Source: a virus. Taken from it: DNA of 37,648 nucleotides. The notes under the pieces are model-generated. The model ran no database searches, had not been told where the DNA came from, and saw nothing but the letters and a program-made list of their open reading frames with translations. Where the stretch lies: positions 1 to 37,648 of IMG/VR virus record IMGVR_UViG_3300031974_002523; one strand, written 5' to 3'. Below, in pieces: positions 15,159 to 23,034 of the stretch. Made by a program: the position numbers and the translations under genes. Position 1 is the first letter of the stretch; every line of letters begins with the position of its first letter.

Positions 15159-15893
15159 TTACGCAGTGAGTTCACGAATAGCTTCGTCAACACTACTTAC
15201 AATGCCAATATCCGCATTCATTGGTCCTTCAGTTGGATTTAAATAAGACTCAAGGATCGCTTGCACTTCGGAGGATGACTTTCGAGAGAATAGAGTCTCG
15301 ATGTCTGGCACATTCGTCAACAACTCGTTCACTTCAGCTTTGGATTTCAATAGGGGGGAAGATTTTCGCTTCGGAACAAGATTTGTCTGAGGAAACGCTC
15401 CCTTAGTCTTAGGCAATGTATAAGTTAATGTAAAATCAACACCGTCGTCTACATCGGTGATATCTCCATAGTCGGGATTGAGAACAAGGCCAAGAAGGGT
15501 TTCATAAATGGTTTTACCATAACCCCAAATCTTAACACCTGATTCTTCTTCTCCACGAACAATTACAGGAGAAAAGAATCGTTGGCGAACGAAAAGATTC
15601 TTAGCCATCTTCTTGCTGTCATCTGTTCCCTCTTGCCAAAGCTTTGAAGCAAAGTCACAAACTGGACATTTATCTCCATAGTTTCGCTGTGGACACAAAA
15701 CACCACCACGAGCTGATTCTCCTAGATTATAATGAAAATGAAATACCTTGAACGGATCTCCGTCAGCAGTTGGAACAAATCGAACTTCTTGATCGCCTTC
15801 GCTTGGCTTCCAAAAAATATTATCCTTCTTTGATTTTCCACCATTTTCCAATTCGTTGAGCTTTGCTCGCATTTTAGCCATATCTAACGCCAT
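15159..15893 (-). CDS. 32: Single-stranded DNA-binding protein gp32
   Basis: A 244-residue gp32 homologue that coats ssDNA in replication and recombination. A basic N-terminal segment (MAKMRAKLNELENGGKSKKD) precedes DNIFWKPSEGDQEVRFVPT as in T4-like gp32. The zinc site is visible as a His in KVFHFHYN with Cys67, Cys76 and Cys79 (CPQRNYGDKCPVC). It is shorter than T4 gp32 (301) and its C-terminal tail is only mildly acidic. AGGAG lies before the ATG. The gene has a 54-base leader with a hairpin, and an internal promoter lies upstream in the tubulin-like gene. Confidence 0.93.
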   Translation of the reverse strand: MALDMAKMRAKLNELENGGKSKKDNIFWKPSEGDQEVRFVPTADGDPFKVFHFHYNLGESARGGVLCPQRNYGDKCPVCDFASKLWQEGTDDSKKMAKNLFVRQRFFSPVIVRGEEESGVKIWGYGKTIYETLLGLVLNPDYGDITDVDDGVDFTLTYTLPKTKGAFPQTNLVPKRKSSPLLKSKAEVNELLTNVPDIETLFSRKSSSEVQAILESYLNPTEGPMNADIGIVSSVDEAIRELTA

Positions 15894-15919
15894 TTTAATT
15901 TCTCCTGTTTTTTAAGGTA

Positions 15920-15941
15920 AGATTGACAAATATCTCAATCT
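15920..15941 (-). promoter_or_regulatory. Leader hairpin upstream of gp32
   Basis: On the minus strand AGATTGA and TCAATCT form a 7-bp stem with an 8-base loop in the leader 27 bases before the gp32 ATG. No U-tract follows, so it is not a typical terminator. T4 gp32 represses its own translation through a structured leader; a similar role here is only a possibility. Confidence 0.35.
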
Positions 15942-15947
15942 CCCGGT

Positions 15948-16781
15948 TTATTTTTGTATTATAGATGTATGTTTAACGCAGTAAACATAATCCTGCTCAT
16001 ATTCAGTTTCAAAGATGCCGTATGAAACTCTAACATTCTCTGTTGTTTTCTCATTAATCGACATCTTTATTTGTTTCATTAGATTAGAATCATTTTCCAA
16101 TCTTTCTTTATTGTATGCATAATAATACATTATATCTGACACGCTGTCAAGTGTAAAAAACATATTATCTACATTTTTTTCTGGTGAAGCAATTCCAATA
16201 GTTGTGATTCTTGCTCCAGGTGGAAGAACATAAAATGTATCGTCCACTGATTTGATATGATTGTATTTGTTAATCATATGCATTGTAGAAACAAGAATCT
16301 CGTTAATCTTTTCGTTATATAACTTTACTGGAACTCCACCAATAATATTTTCTAATTCTGAATTGGAAACGATATAAAGTCTTTCAAATAAGCCTGAACG
16401 AGCATATTCTTGAAAAACATTGTATACCATCCTTTCCAGCTTTTGTTTTAGAGGTGATAAAAAAGACATGTCTGGCTTTACATAAAGCACATTAATCTTA
16501 CATTTATTTTTAAGATGCTTTAAAATTGCCAATGATGCAGATGATACAGAACCTGATCCTCCAACAACAAATAACACTTCTCCTCTTACGCCTCTGAAAA
16601 AATACTGAAGATTTGGCAATTTCTTTTCATAATCTTCAGTCTTTGAAAACTGTGGCAATGGAAATGTTGTCTTGGTTTTTTCAAGACCAACATCAATTTT
16701 ATATGTTCGATATTGTGGATACTTTGCAAATTGATCTGCAATGTTGCATCCAGCACTTCCAAGGCCAACAATAATATCCAT
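15948..16781 (-). CDS. Divergent tubulin/FtsZ-superfamily GTPase-like protein
   Basis: A 277-residue protein whose layout follows FtsZ/tubulin. It starts IIVGLGSAGCNIADQFAK (glycine-rich T1 loop, compare FtsZ and tubulin VGxGxxGxN), has LFVVGGSGSVSSAS at residues 71-82 in place of the GGGTGTG signature, LYVKPDMSFLSP like the FtsZ TRPFSFEG segment, IVSNSELENI like IPNDRLLEI, an Asn at 160 in the ribose-binding region, and ITTIGIAS like the strand after the T7 loop. The last Gly of the signature is Val, and I cannot identify the catalytic acid with certainty (Asp180 or Asp181 are candidates). It is smaller than FtsZ and lacks an obvious C-terminal tail. It lies between a MazG-like gene and gp32, overlapping the former by one base. 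Phage tubulins (PhuZ, TubZ) position or move DNA; that role here is inferred. Confidence 0.72.
   Translation of the reverse strand: MDIIVGLGSAGCNIADQFAKYPQYRTYKIDVGLEKTKTTFPLPQFSKTEDYEKKLPNLQYFFRGVRGEVLFVVGGSGSVSSASLAILKHLKNKCKINVLYVKPDMSFLSPLKQKLERMVYNVFQEYARSGLFERLYIVSNSELENIIGGVPVKLYNEKINEILVSTMHMINKYNHIKSVDDTFYVLPPGARITTIGIASPEKNVDNMFFTLDSVSDIMYYYAYNKERLENDSNLMKQIKMSINEKTTENVRVSYGIFETEYEQDYVYCVKHTSIIQK
16122..16150 (-). promoter_or_regulatory. Intragenic sigma70-like promoter upstream of gp32
   Basis: On the minus strand TTGACA (16145-16150), 17 bases, TATTAT (16122-16127), 11/12 match, inside the tubulin-like gene. It could supply extra gp32 transcript with a leader of about 220 bases. 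A second TATAAT nearby is at an unusable 10-base spacing. Confidence 0.4.
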
Positions 16782-17095
16782 TAATCCTGAACCTCCAAAA
16801 GAATGTATCTCTTTGAGAATCCTCCACGATTAATGTTCTTTGCAATTCTTTGCTCTTCTAAAAGTGTATCCCATCCATTTGCTTCTGCAATGGAAAGAAT
16901 TACTTCTTGAATGTCTGCAAGCTCTTCAACGCAAGGTGTTTCTAAGTATTCTTCGACTTCTTCTTGAAGTTTCTTTTTTAGATGTGCTGAGTATTCAATC
17001 TCATTTGCGATTGTTACTTTTGCTTTCTTGCCTTGATTAAAAATGATTTCAGGAACCTTATCTCTGATAAGTTTGTTATACTTTTTTAGAGTCAT
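16781..17095 (-). CDS. MazG-like nucleotide pyrophosphohydrolase
   Basis: A 104-residue all-alpha NTP pyrophosphatase-like protein. It begins YNKLIRDKVPEII, the usual start of the phosphoribosyl-ATP pyrophosphohydrolase-like branch of the MazG group, and has the metal-binding signature LQEEVEEYLE followed by VEELADIQEVI (ExxE...ExxD). The C-terminal GGFSKRYIL is also typical. Such enzymes hydrolyse NTPs or (d)NTP analogues; phage versions are thought to tune nucleotide pools. Coupled to clpP and the tubulin-like gene by TAATG overlaps. Confidence 0.88.
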   Translation of the reverse strand: MTLKKYNKLIRDKVPEIIFNQGKKAKVTIANEIEYSAHLKKKLQEEVEEYLETPCVEELADIQEVILSIAEANGWDTLLEEQRIAKNINRGGFSKRYILLEVQD

Positions 17096-17706
17096 TATTC
17101 ACCTTTATCAAATTCAATATTAACATCAAAGTTAATCTTTAGTTTTGGAAGACGCAAGTGCTGGACAATATTATGCTTAACACATTCGTCAGAATCTAGA
17201 AACCAATCTGCATGGCCTTTTTCATGAATGATATCCAAAAAATAATCTTTGTTCTTTCCGCAGTTTTTAGCCATCATTTGAAAAACAATTTTGTTTAATC
17301 TTGCAGCTTCTTCGGTGCTCGCTTTCATCTCTTCGATTTTTCCCCATGCCATTGAAGAAACATCGTGAATCATTACTGTGGCATTTGGATCCATAAATCT
17401 CATGCCTTTTGCACCAAATGTAGATAAGATTGCTCCACATGACATTGCTTTTCCTTGGATGATTGTGGCAACTGGAATGTCAGAGTTTTGAATCTCTGAT
17501 ATCATTGCCATCAAGCTATACACTTGGCCACCATAAGAATCAATAACAACAGGGATGACTGGTTGTCCTGTGTTGTGTGCTGCTTCCATTTGAGCAGAAA
17601 ATTCTTTGGCTGAGTCTGGATCAAAGTTTTCAACTCTGATTATTACTGGTTCGTTAATTAATTCAGCATCCTTCAAAAGATTGCTTCGCTTGTAGACTCG
17701 TTTCAT
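17095..17706 (-). CDS. clpP: ClpP-family serine protease
   Basis: A 203-residue ClpP-like peptidase. The catalytic triad is intact: Ser89 (GKAMSCGA), His114 (VMIHDVS) and Asp167 (HADWFLDSDE). The segment VVIDSYGGQVYSLMAMISEI aligns with the substrate-binding INSPGG region, with Tyr in place of Pro. Length is normal. Some phages use ClpP-like enzymes as prohead proteases, but this one lies between the DNA polymerase and MazG genes, away from the capsid genes, so a cytoplasmic regulatory or host-protein target is equally possible. No ClpX/ClpA-type unfoldase is seen. It overlaps the polymerase gene by four bases (ATGA) and has GAGGAAG upstream. Confidence 0.93.
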   Translation of the reverse strand: MKRVYKRSNLLKDAELINEPVIIRVENFDPDSAKEFSAQMEAAHNTGQPVIPVVIDSYGGQVYSLMAMISEIQNSDIPVATIIQGKAMSCGAILSTFGAKGMRFMDPNATVMIHDVSSMAWGKIEEMKASTEEAARLNKIVFQMMAKNCGKNKDYFLDIIHEKGHADWFLDSDECVKHNIVQHLRLPKLKINFDVNIEFDKGE

Positions 17707-18905
17707 TTGAGCTTCCTCATGTTTCCAAAGTTTGTGCCAATACTAGCATTAACTTTAAATTTACCAAACTCAGTATTACTGAATTCGTTAACTAAACTTT
17801 TAAGGATTTCTCTATCTTCCCCAGAAAAATCTATTACCATACTATCATGAATCAGGCCCATTATGTAGCTTTTTTTTCCTTTTAATGCATTTTTTATTTT
17901 GATTGCTTTTCTCAAAAAGATATCTGATGTTGTGCTTTGAATAATAAAGTTCAATGCTCTAAAGCGATCACATTCAATCTTTCGACCAAAAGGATTATTT
18001 ACATATTTTCCGTCCCAATACTTTTCAACTGTTCCGACTTTGTTATAGAAGTTTTCAATCTCTGGCATTCCCAAAGTTGCTGATTCTCCTCCATAAAGCC
18101 ATGAAAACATTTTAACCTTAATTTCTTCTCTTGTCAAGTTTTCAGAATAGATATTGTTTATTTTTTCTCTGTGCCATTCATGGATATCTCCATCTGGTTG
18201 TGACTGTTCATTCAAGGCCAACAAACATCTTAATTCTGCCGCATTGAAATCAAGTTCAAGAAAGAAATCATTATTTGGACTGAGAATATCTCGATAAGCT
18301 TTGTCCATTGTCAAGATCGGAAAAGAATCTTTCTTTGTTGTTAATCTTCCTGTGACAGTTCCAAAAACATTATAATTTACAAATGGAGATGTTCTTGAAA
18401 GTTTCTCTCTGAACTTTCTTGCTTTGTATTGATGAAGCTTATCATTCATCTTGTTTGCATCAACATTCAAAGGTCTTTTTGAAATATCATTTACAAGATC
18501 ACTTAATCCAACCAAGAAATCATAATTCTCTGGTTTTCTAAAATTCTTGAAAACATAATCAGTTATTTTTGATTTTACTTTATTGTAATCTAAAACAAAT
18601 GATTCAGGAACAAGATCATAAAAACAATAATCAGAAGAAATAACTTTTGCTTTTTGAAATGATCTCAAATAAGAAAAATGTTTTTTCTTAATATCATCCC
18701 ATTCTTCTTTCAAATGCTCAGGACAACATTGATCAATGTTTTTTCCTCCAACATACAAAGAAGCAAAATCAATATTATGATCCAATAAAGAAGAATCAAA
18801 TGACCATGTTTTAGATAACATATTGTAATCAGGATGTTTATCTATATGATCATTGACAAAAATGCTATTGCATTCTTTTTTGTTATCAATAATATGGAAT
18901 AACAT
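17703..18905 (-). CDS. Family A DNA polymerase, polymerase domain only
   Basis: A 400-residue DNA polymerase I-type catalytic domain. Visible motifs: FGTVTGRLTT (template contact), motif A FLELDFNAAELR (catalytic Asp, usual DYSQIELR), motif B region EIKVKMFSWLYGG, NFIIQSTTSDIF, and motif C LIHDSMVIDF (catalytic Asp; the usual HDE reads HDS). There is no 3'-5' or 5'-3' exonuclease domain, so the N-terminal 150 residues only contain divergent helical sequence. T4-type phages normally use a family B enzyme (gp43); a separate family A polymerase domain is known from the distant T4 relative Rhodothermus phage RM378. The ATG at 18905 is chosen because the promoter just upstream starts transcription about two bases away; a GTG at 18923 would lie upstream of that start site. 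Confidence 0.9.
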   Translation of the reverse strand: MLFHIIDNKKECNSIFVNDHIDKHPDYNMLSKTWSFDSSLLDHNIDFASLYVGGKNIDQCCPEHLKEEWDDIKKKHFSYLRSFQKAKVISSDYCFYDLVPESFVLDYNKVKSKITDYVFKNFRKPENYDFLVGLSDLVNDISKRPLNVDANKMNDKLHQYKARKFREKLSRTSPFVNYNVFGTVTGRLTTKKDSFPILTMDKAYRDILSPNNDFFLELDFNAAELRCLLALNEQSQPDGDIHEWHREKINNIYSENLTREEIKVKMFSWLYGGESATLGMPEIENFYNKVGTVEKYWDGKYVNNPFGRKIECDRFRALNFIIQSTTSDIFLRKAIKIKNALKGKKSYIMGLIHDSMVIDFSGEDREILKSLVNEFSNTEFGKFKVNASIGTNFGNMRKLK

Positions 18906-18913
18906 ATTATAAG

Positions 18914-18942
18914 ATCTTATCACAGATCGCAGAACATGTCAA
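18914..18942 (-). promoter_or_regulatory. Sigma70 promoter for the polymerase operon, leaderless start
   Basis: On the minus strand TTGACA (18937-18942), 17 bases, TAAGAT (18914-18919), 11/12 match, overlapping the end of the upstream gene. The -10 is eight bases from the ATG at 18905, the same geometry as at the RNase H gene, so the mRNA should have a leader of only about two bases. Confidence 0.7.
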
Positions 18943-20069
18943 CTGCTTTTTTTGAAAAAAGTTGAAACATAATTTAATGCTTCGCTCATACCATTTCTAT
19001 CGAATATTAAATTGGCTCTTGATGATATTGTCTTCTTTGTTTCGTTCGATAATTTGGTTCCACTCTCAATGGCCATGACATTGATATAATAATTTAACCA
19101 ATACTTTGGAGTATAGTTTGATTCGATTTGCTGTTTACTTACAAAGGATCTTTTAACCAATTTTCCCACCGTTTTTTGCTTACATTCTGAATACATATAC
19201 TTTGTGAAAGATGGATATGCAGTTGAGAATGTATAATAAAATCTTCCGAACATATCTTTCATTAGTTGTATGTCTTTTTCGTAGGCTAAATTATAGTATT
19301 CATTGAGGATTTTGTCAAGTGTTAAATCGAAATTTATCTCCCAATAAGGGGATCCGAGATCAGCAATTAACCTCCATGGAGCATTTTTATCGATTTTGAA
19401 GCCAAACTTTTCGGCTGTCTGAGCATAACAAACAAAATTTGCATTCTGAAGGAGATCATCATATTTTTCAGCATCCGATCCATGATCCAATTCTGATAAC
19501 TCAATCATAATTCCAGATGCCAAAGGCGATACAAAAGAGGACAAATGATAGTTGGAAAGAGTTAAAGGAAACTCAGCACCATATTCATTAAAGAACTCAT
19601 AAAATTTATTTAAAAAGTCGTCGAAAGATAAGATGCTTGACTTTCGATTATTGATCGTGATATAGTTGTTACCATAAAGATCATAAAGTTGTCCAATGTA
19701 TATTTCTCTATTATCAACAGAACTTTCCCAGCCTTTGACAGGGAGCAATTCTTCAAAGACAGTTCCAGCAGCATTTTCTTTATTTAGGAATAGAAATTCA
19801 TTTCTGAAGTTTTCAAATGCATCTGCAACAAAGTCAAGAACAAAAAGATCTGTTTCAGCTGATTCAACTCTTTTTAGCTTTTCTTCTATTACGATTATTG
19901 GCTGCCCTTTTTTATTAATCCTGCCATAAAGTGGTTTGTCATACCAGAGATCAAAAGGAGTTGGAGCACCAGTTGTAGATGTCAAAGGGTAAGAAGAATC
20001 TTTATATCTCTTTCTTTGAACAAAAAGTTCAAAAGAATTTAGATCATTTGTCCCAGTTGGTTTTGTCAT
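18939..20069 (-). CDS. Unknown protein at the end of the baseplate block
   Basis: A 376-residue soluble protein rich in aromatic residues, with no motif I recognise. Conserved-looking stretches are PFDLWYDKPLYGRINKKG, LDFVADAFENFR and NYTPKYWLNYYINVMAIES. It overlaps the hub gene by four bases (ATGA) and has AGGAAGAG before the ATG, so it is translated with the baseplate genes and is likely a virion or assembly protein. It ends inside the polymerase promoter. An internal consensus promoter lies at 19290-19318. Confidence 0.75.
   Translation of the reverse strand: MTKPTGTNDLNSFELFVQRKRYKDSSYPLTSTTGAPTPFDLWYDKPLYGRINKKGQPIIVIEEKLKRVESAETDLFVLDFVADAFENFRNEFLFLNKENAAGTVFEELLPVKGWESSVDNREIYIGQLYDLYGNNYITINNRKSSILSFDDFLNKFYEFFNEYGAEFPLTLSNYHLSSFVSPLASGIMIELSELDHGSDAEKYDDLLQNANFVCYAQTAEKFGFKIDKNAPWRLIADLGSPYWEINFDLTLDKILNEYYNLAYEKDIQLMKDMFGRFYYTFSTAYPSFTKYMYSECKQKTVGKLVKRSFVSKQQIESNYTPKYWLNYYINVMAIESGTKLSNETKKTISSRANLIFDRNGMSEALNYVSTFFKKSS
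19290..19318 (-). promoter_or_regulatory. Intragenic perfect-consensus sigma70 promoter
   Basis: On the minus strand TTGACA (19313-19318), 17 bases, TATAAT (19290-19295), a 12/12 match with ideal spacing inside the 18939-20069 gene. It faces the polymerase operon about 380 bases downstream and may give an additional early transcript with a long leader. Confidence 0.45.
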
Positions 20070-22690
20070 GAACTCTTCCTCTTCTTCGGTGCATCATTTA
20101 TTTTCTCATTCATGATAGAATTTTCTTTTTCTTTCGTTGAGTTCTTATTTGAGTTAAGAATATTCAGGCCAACAGTGTTTACAGTTTCTAATGTAGTTGT
20201 AAACACACCAGACTTAATGCTGTGCTTGACTTTTAGAATGTCATAGTATCCGCCAATCCCAATTTCTTCTGCCCATATTTTAAATTCTGTTCCCTCTGCT
20301 GTATTGCTGTCTTGTAATATTTTTTCTCTTATTCTTGCAGCAGGTGTATTGCCAAGGCCCAAAGATCTTGGGTCAATATATATTTGTGTTCCGTTTACAA
20401 AGAGTGGACAACCATATAAACTAATATCTGCATCATATTTGTCAGCAAGAAGGATGTTTGTTTGGACACCAAATTTATTATTTAATATCTGAGCCTCTAA
20501 TCTTTTTGGAACTGGTGTTCTCTTGAAGCCAACTTTCTTAACCATTCCTCTTGTGTTTCCTGCAAATATGTGAGGAATAAAATAACTCTCATTCAAGTCG
20601 AACACATTTTGACCAATACCAGGAATTGGAGATCTAGAATCAGTATAGATAAACAAATACTCTTCAGCTTCTTGAGATGTTTTTTGCTTCTTTTCAGCTC
20701 TTCTGTTTATTCTATGGCTTACAATTTCATCAACAGATATTCTTTTTTCATAATTTCCATTCCATATTTCATTGATTGCTTCGCCCTTTGGTAGTGCAAG
20801 AGTCGTAAACTTTGGAGTTGCTCCTTGTGGCAATTTACCGATTCCTAAATCTTCTGGTGAGATGGCCGATGTCATAAGAGTTCCCAAACAATCAATTAGG
20901 AATTGATGTAAAGGATATGATGTTCGCTCTGGCCTGACGACAAACCTTAGCCACCACTCCTGAAATAGATTTAAAGATATAGGAATATCCGCAAGTGGCT
21001 TTGGCTCAAGTCTTCCAGTATTGCGATTAAGGATGTTGACTGTCCCCAACATCAGTCTTGTTTCGTTGTAATTGTCGTTTGATTTTGTTGTCTTGCCTAA
21101 GACATTGTTTGTGCATTTGTCGTATGTTGTTGGGCGATCATTAACAATAGACATTGCTGCATTTATAAGATCTCCAAGAAAGAAGAAGTTAATTCTGTAA
21201 TCACTGCCAATCTTATTTAGATCTCTTCTGTTTCGTAAAAGTCTATTTGTTTTACTTATTTCTTTTGTTTTGTTTTTTTCGTTTGTAGTTTTTCTTGCGT
21301 TAGTTACAGCTTCAGAGAATTTTACACCGCTTTGACCAGCACCTTTTACATTAGATAATTTGCTGGCGATTTGTCTTTTATATCTTTTCCTTGCCTCGAT
21401 AAGTTTTTCTTGTCTTCGCTCTCTCAATTCTTCAGAACTTATTTCCGGTATTTGTTCTTTGGCTTCTTTTATTTCTTTTTTTGCATCCATGTAAGCCTTC
21501 AATTGCTCTTTGGGGATCTGAATATAAAACATTCTTCCGCTTTTATTATCGCCACCGTCGCTAATACTGTCTATTCTTCCTATAAGTTTGCTCCAAGCTT
21601 TCTCAAGAGTTTCGTTCTTCAGGTCTCCTAATTTTCTTTTTAAAACATCAATCCTTTCTTCAATCTTTTCAATTGATTTTTCTTGAATCGCTCTTGCAGC
21701 CTTTGCCTGCTTTTCAGTCTTTTTAGACAGATCAGGGTGTCCTTTTGACCAATTGGTTTTCTTCTCTATTTCTTCATCCAACTCATTCAGCTCTTTTCTG
21801 GCTTCTTTAAGTTCTTCTCGTGCTGCACGAAGATCCTCTCTTCTTTTTTTCTTTGTCTGTGCAAATACAACTGCTTCTTCTGCGGATTCATCAACCAAAA
21901 ACAAATCATGAGTTGTAGAATTCATCAATGCCTCTATTCTACCAACCAGATCGACATCTAATACAACCGCACCATTTTCTTGAAAATTAATACCAGACCT
22001 AACCATGTTCAAGTTGATGGTTGTGGTAAGATTTGAAATTTCCTCTATCTCGCTTCTGCTAAAAAGAATATTGCTTGGATCTGTTGGGACAGACCATCCA
22101 GCCTCAACTTGAATTGGAAATGGCCTATTTGCGTCAGTCGCTGCAATGTCCATGGCGTTAGTTGACTCTTGATATCCGGTAGACACCAAATCACCAAAAC
22201 TTATTTTGCGTTTATTACCTTTAGAATCAGTAGCATCCCTCATCATAAAAAGGCTTTCAAAGCTCTGAAAATATAAGACTAATCTTGCTTTTCTTGTAAC
22301 TCCGCCGTGACCGATAGATTTACCAGTATCTTCCCAATCAAAACTCTTCAGACCAACATCAGTCCCTCTTTGCTCTAAAGATGCTAAAATATCATCAACT
22401 GTCGGAGTTTTGTTTATGGGGAACTCTAGCTTGGTTCCATCAACCAAGACTTTAAATATTTTAATTTTAGGAACTAAAAGAGATATTTGAGCAGGAGAAA
22501 GAGTGTTCAAGATATCCATCTTTGGAAGATCAATTAGTTTATTGGCCATCCCAGTAGAATCACCAGTTACTTGAACTAAGTTTTCATATGATGTTGGCTT
22601 CTTTTCTTTGCCACCAGTTGATAAGTTTTCAATAATGTCAGCAAACTCTATCAAAAAAGACTGCTCATCAAATAAGTCTTGTTTAGCCAC
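20066..22690 (-). CDS. Probable baseplate hub protein with large coiled-coil insertion
   Basis: An 874-residue protein. The C-terminal part (about 720-850) has the beta-rich pattern of myovirus hub proteins (T4 gp27/P2 gpD type), ending GGYYDILKVKHSIKSGVFTT, where this family typically has Y-x-V-x-x-V-x-H-x-I-x-x-G-x-F-x-T. Residues about 280-365 and 393-445 form long charged heptad-like helices (REDLRAAREELKEARKELNE and similar), an insertion absent from T4 gp27 (391 residues). The start is a GTG at 22690 with GGAG nine bases upstream. It follows the LysM-like wedge gene and precedes the unknown at 18939. The hub would link the tail tube to the central spike; family level only. Confidence 0.68.
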   Translation of the reverse strand: MAKQDLFDEQSFLIEFADIIENLSTGGKEKKPTSYENLVQVTGDSTGMANKLIDLPKMDILNTLSPAQISLLVPKIKIFKVLVDGTKLEFPINKTPTVDDILASLEQRGTDVGLKSFDWEDTGKSIGHGGVTRKARLVLYFQSFESLFMMRDATDSKGNKRKISFGDLVSTGYQESTNAMDIAATDANRPFPIQVEAGWSVPTDPSNILFSRSEIEEISNLTTTINLNMVRSGINFQENGAVVLDVDLVGRIEALMNSTTHDLFLVDESAEEAVVFAQTKKKRREDLRAAREELKEARKELNELDEEIEKKTNWSKGHPDLSKKTEKQAKAARAIQEKSIEKIEERIDVLKRKLGDLKNETLEKAWSKLIGRIDSISDGGDNKSGRMFYIQIPKEQLKAYMDAKKEIKEAKEQIPEISSEELRERRQEKLIEARKRYKRQIASKLSNVKGAGQSGVKFSEAVTNARKTTNEKNKTKEISKTNRLLRNRRDLNKIGSDYRINFFFLGDLINAAMSIVNDRPTTYDKCTNNVLGKTTKSNDNYNETRLMLGTVNILNRNTGRLEPKPLADIPISLNLFQEWWLRFVVRPERTSYPLHQFLIDCLGTLMTSAISPEDLGIGKLPQGATPKFTTLALPKGEAINEIWNGNYEKRISVDEIVSHRINRRAEKKQKTSQEAEEYLFIYTDSRSPIPGIGQNVFDLNESYFIPHIFAGNTRGMVKKVGFKRTPVPKRLEAQILNNKFGVQTNILLADKYDADISLYGCPLFVNGTQIYIDPRSLGLGNTPAARIREKILQDSNTAEGTEFKIWAEEIGIGGYYDILKVKHSIKSGVFTTTLETVNTVGLNILNSNKNSTKEKENSIMNEKINDAPKKRKSS

Positions 22691-22693
22691 TTT

Positions 22694-23032
22694 TTACAGC
22701 TCCAATATCGATAATACTCTTTCTAATGGATTCGGAATATCAATGACATCGCCAATCTCTAGATGACCTTCTGTTGGGACTTTATTAAACCATGCGATAA
22801 CCCACCAAAGAGATGCGTCATTGTAATATCTGTGGGCAAGCTTAAAGAATCTATCGCCGCTTTTCCATGTATGTGATACCAAATTTAATCTTGATATTTC
22901 TTTTGCGGTTGGATGCTTTAAGTTCGGAGTGAAATATTGCCTCATGGTTTTGACATTTCTCTCTTCACGAACTTTAGAATATAATTCTGTATCATTCACG
23001 CCCAATCTTCTTGTATTATATCTTGAAGTCAT
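22694..23032 (-). CDS. 53: LysM-like baseplate wedge protein, gp53 type
   Basis: A 112-residue protein whose second half is a LysM-like module: HTWKSGDRFFKLAHRYYNDA, WWVIAWFNKVP and LEIGDVIDIPNP. This is the pattern of T4 gp53, a wedge protein that clamps the baseplate, and of small tail LysM proteins (gpX) of other myoviruses. It sits between the tube-initiator-like gene and the hub gene, as such proteins often do. AGGAC precedes the ATG. The fold is confident; the T4 number is by analogy. Confidence 0.8.
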   Translation of the reverse strand: MTSRYNTRRLGVNDTELYSKVREERNVKTMRQYFTPNLKHPTAKEISRLNLVSHTWKSGDRFFKLAHRYYNDASLWWVIAWFNKVPTEGHLEIGDVIDIPNPLERVLSILEL

Positions 23033-23034
23033 AA

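Noticed and set aside
16131-16150. TTGACA followed by TATAAT at 10-base spacing
   Set aside because: Spacing is too short for sigma70; the overlapping 17-base arrangement with TATTAT is the usable reading.
18109-18137. TTGACA-17-TAAAAT on the minus strand inside the polymerase gene
   Set aside because: One mismatch and no gene start nearby; the hexamer frequency expected in AT-rich DNA allows a few such hits by chance.
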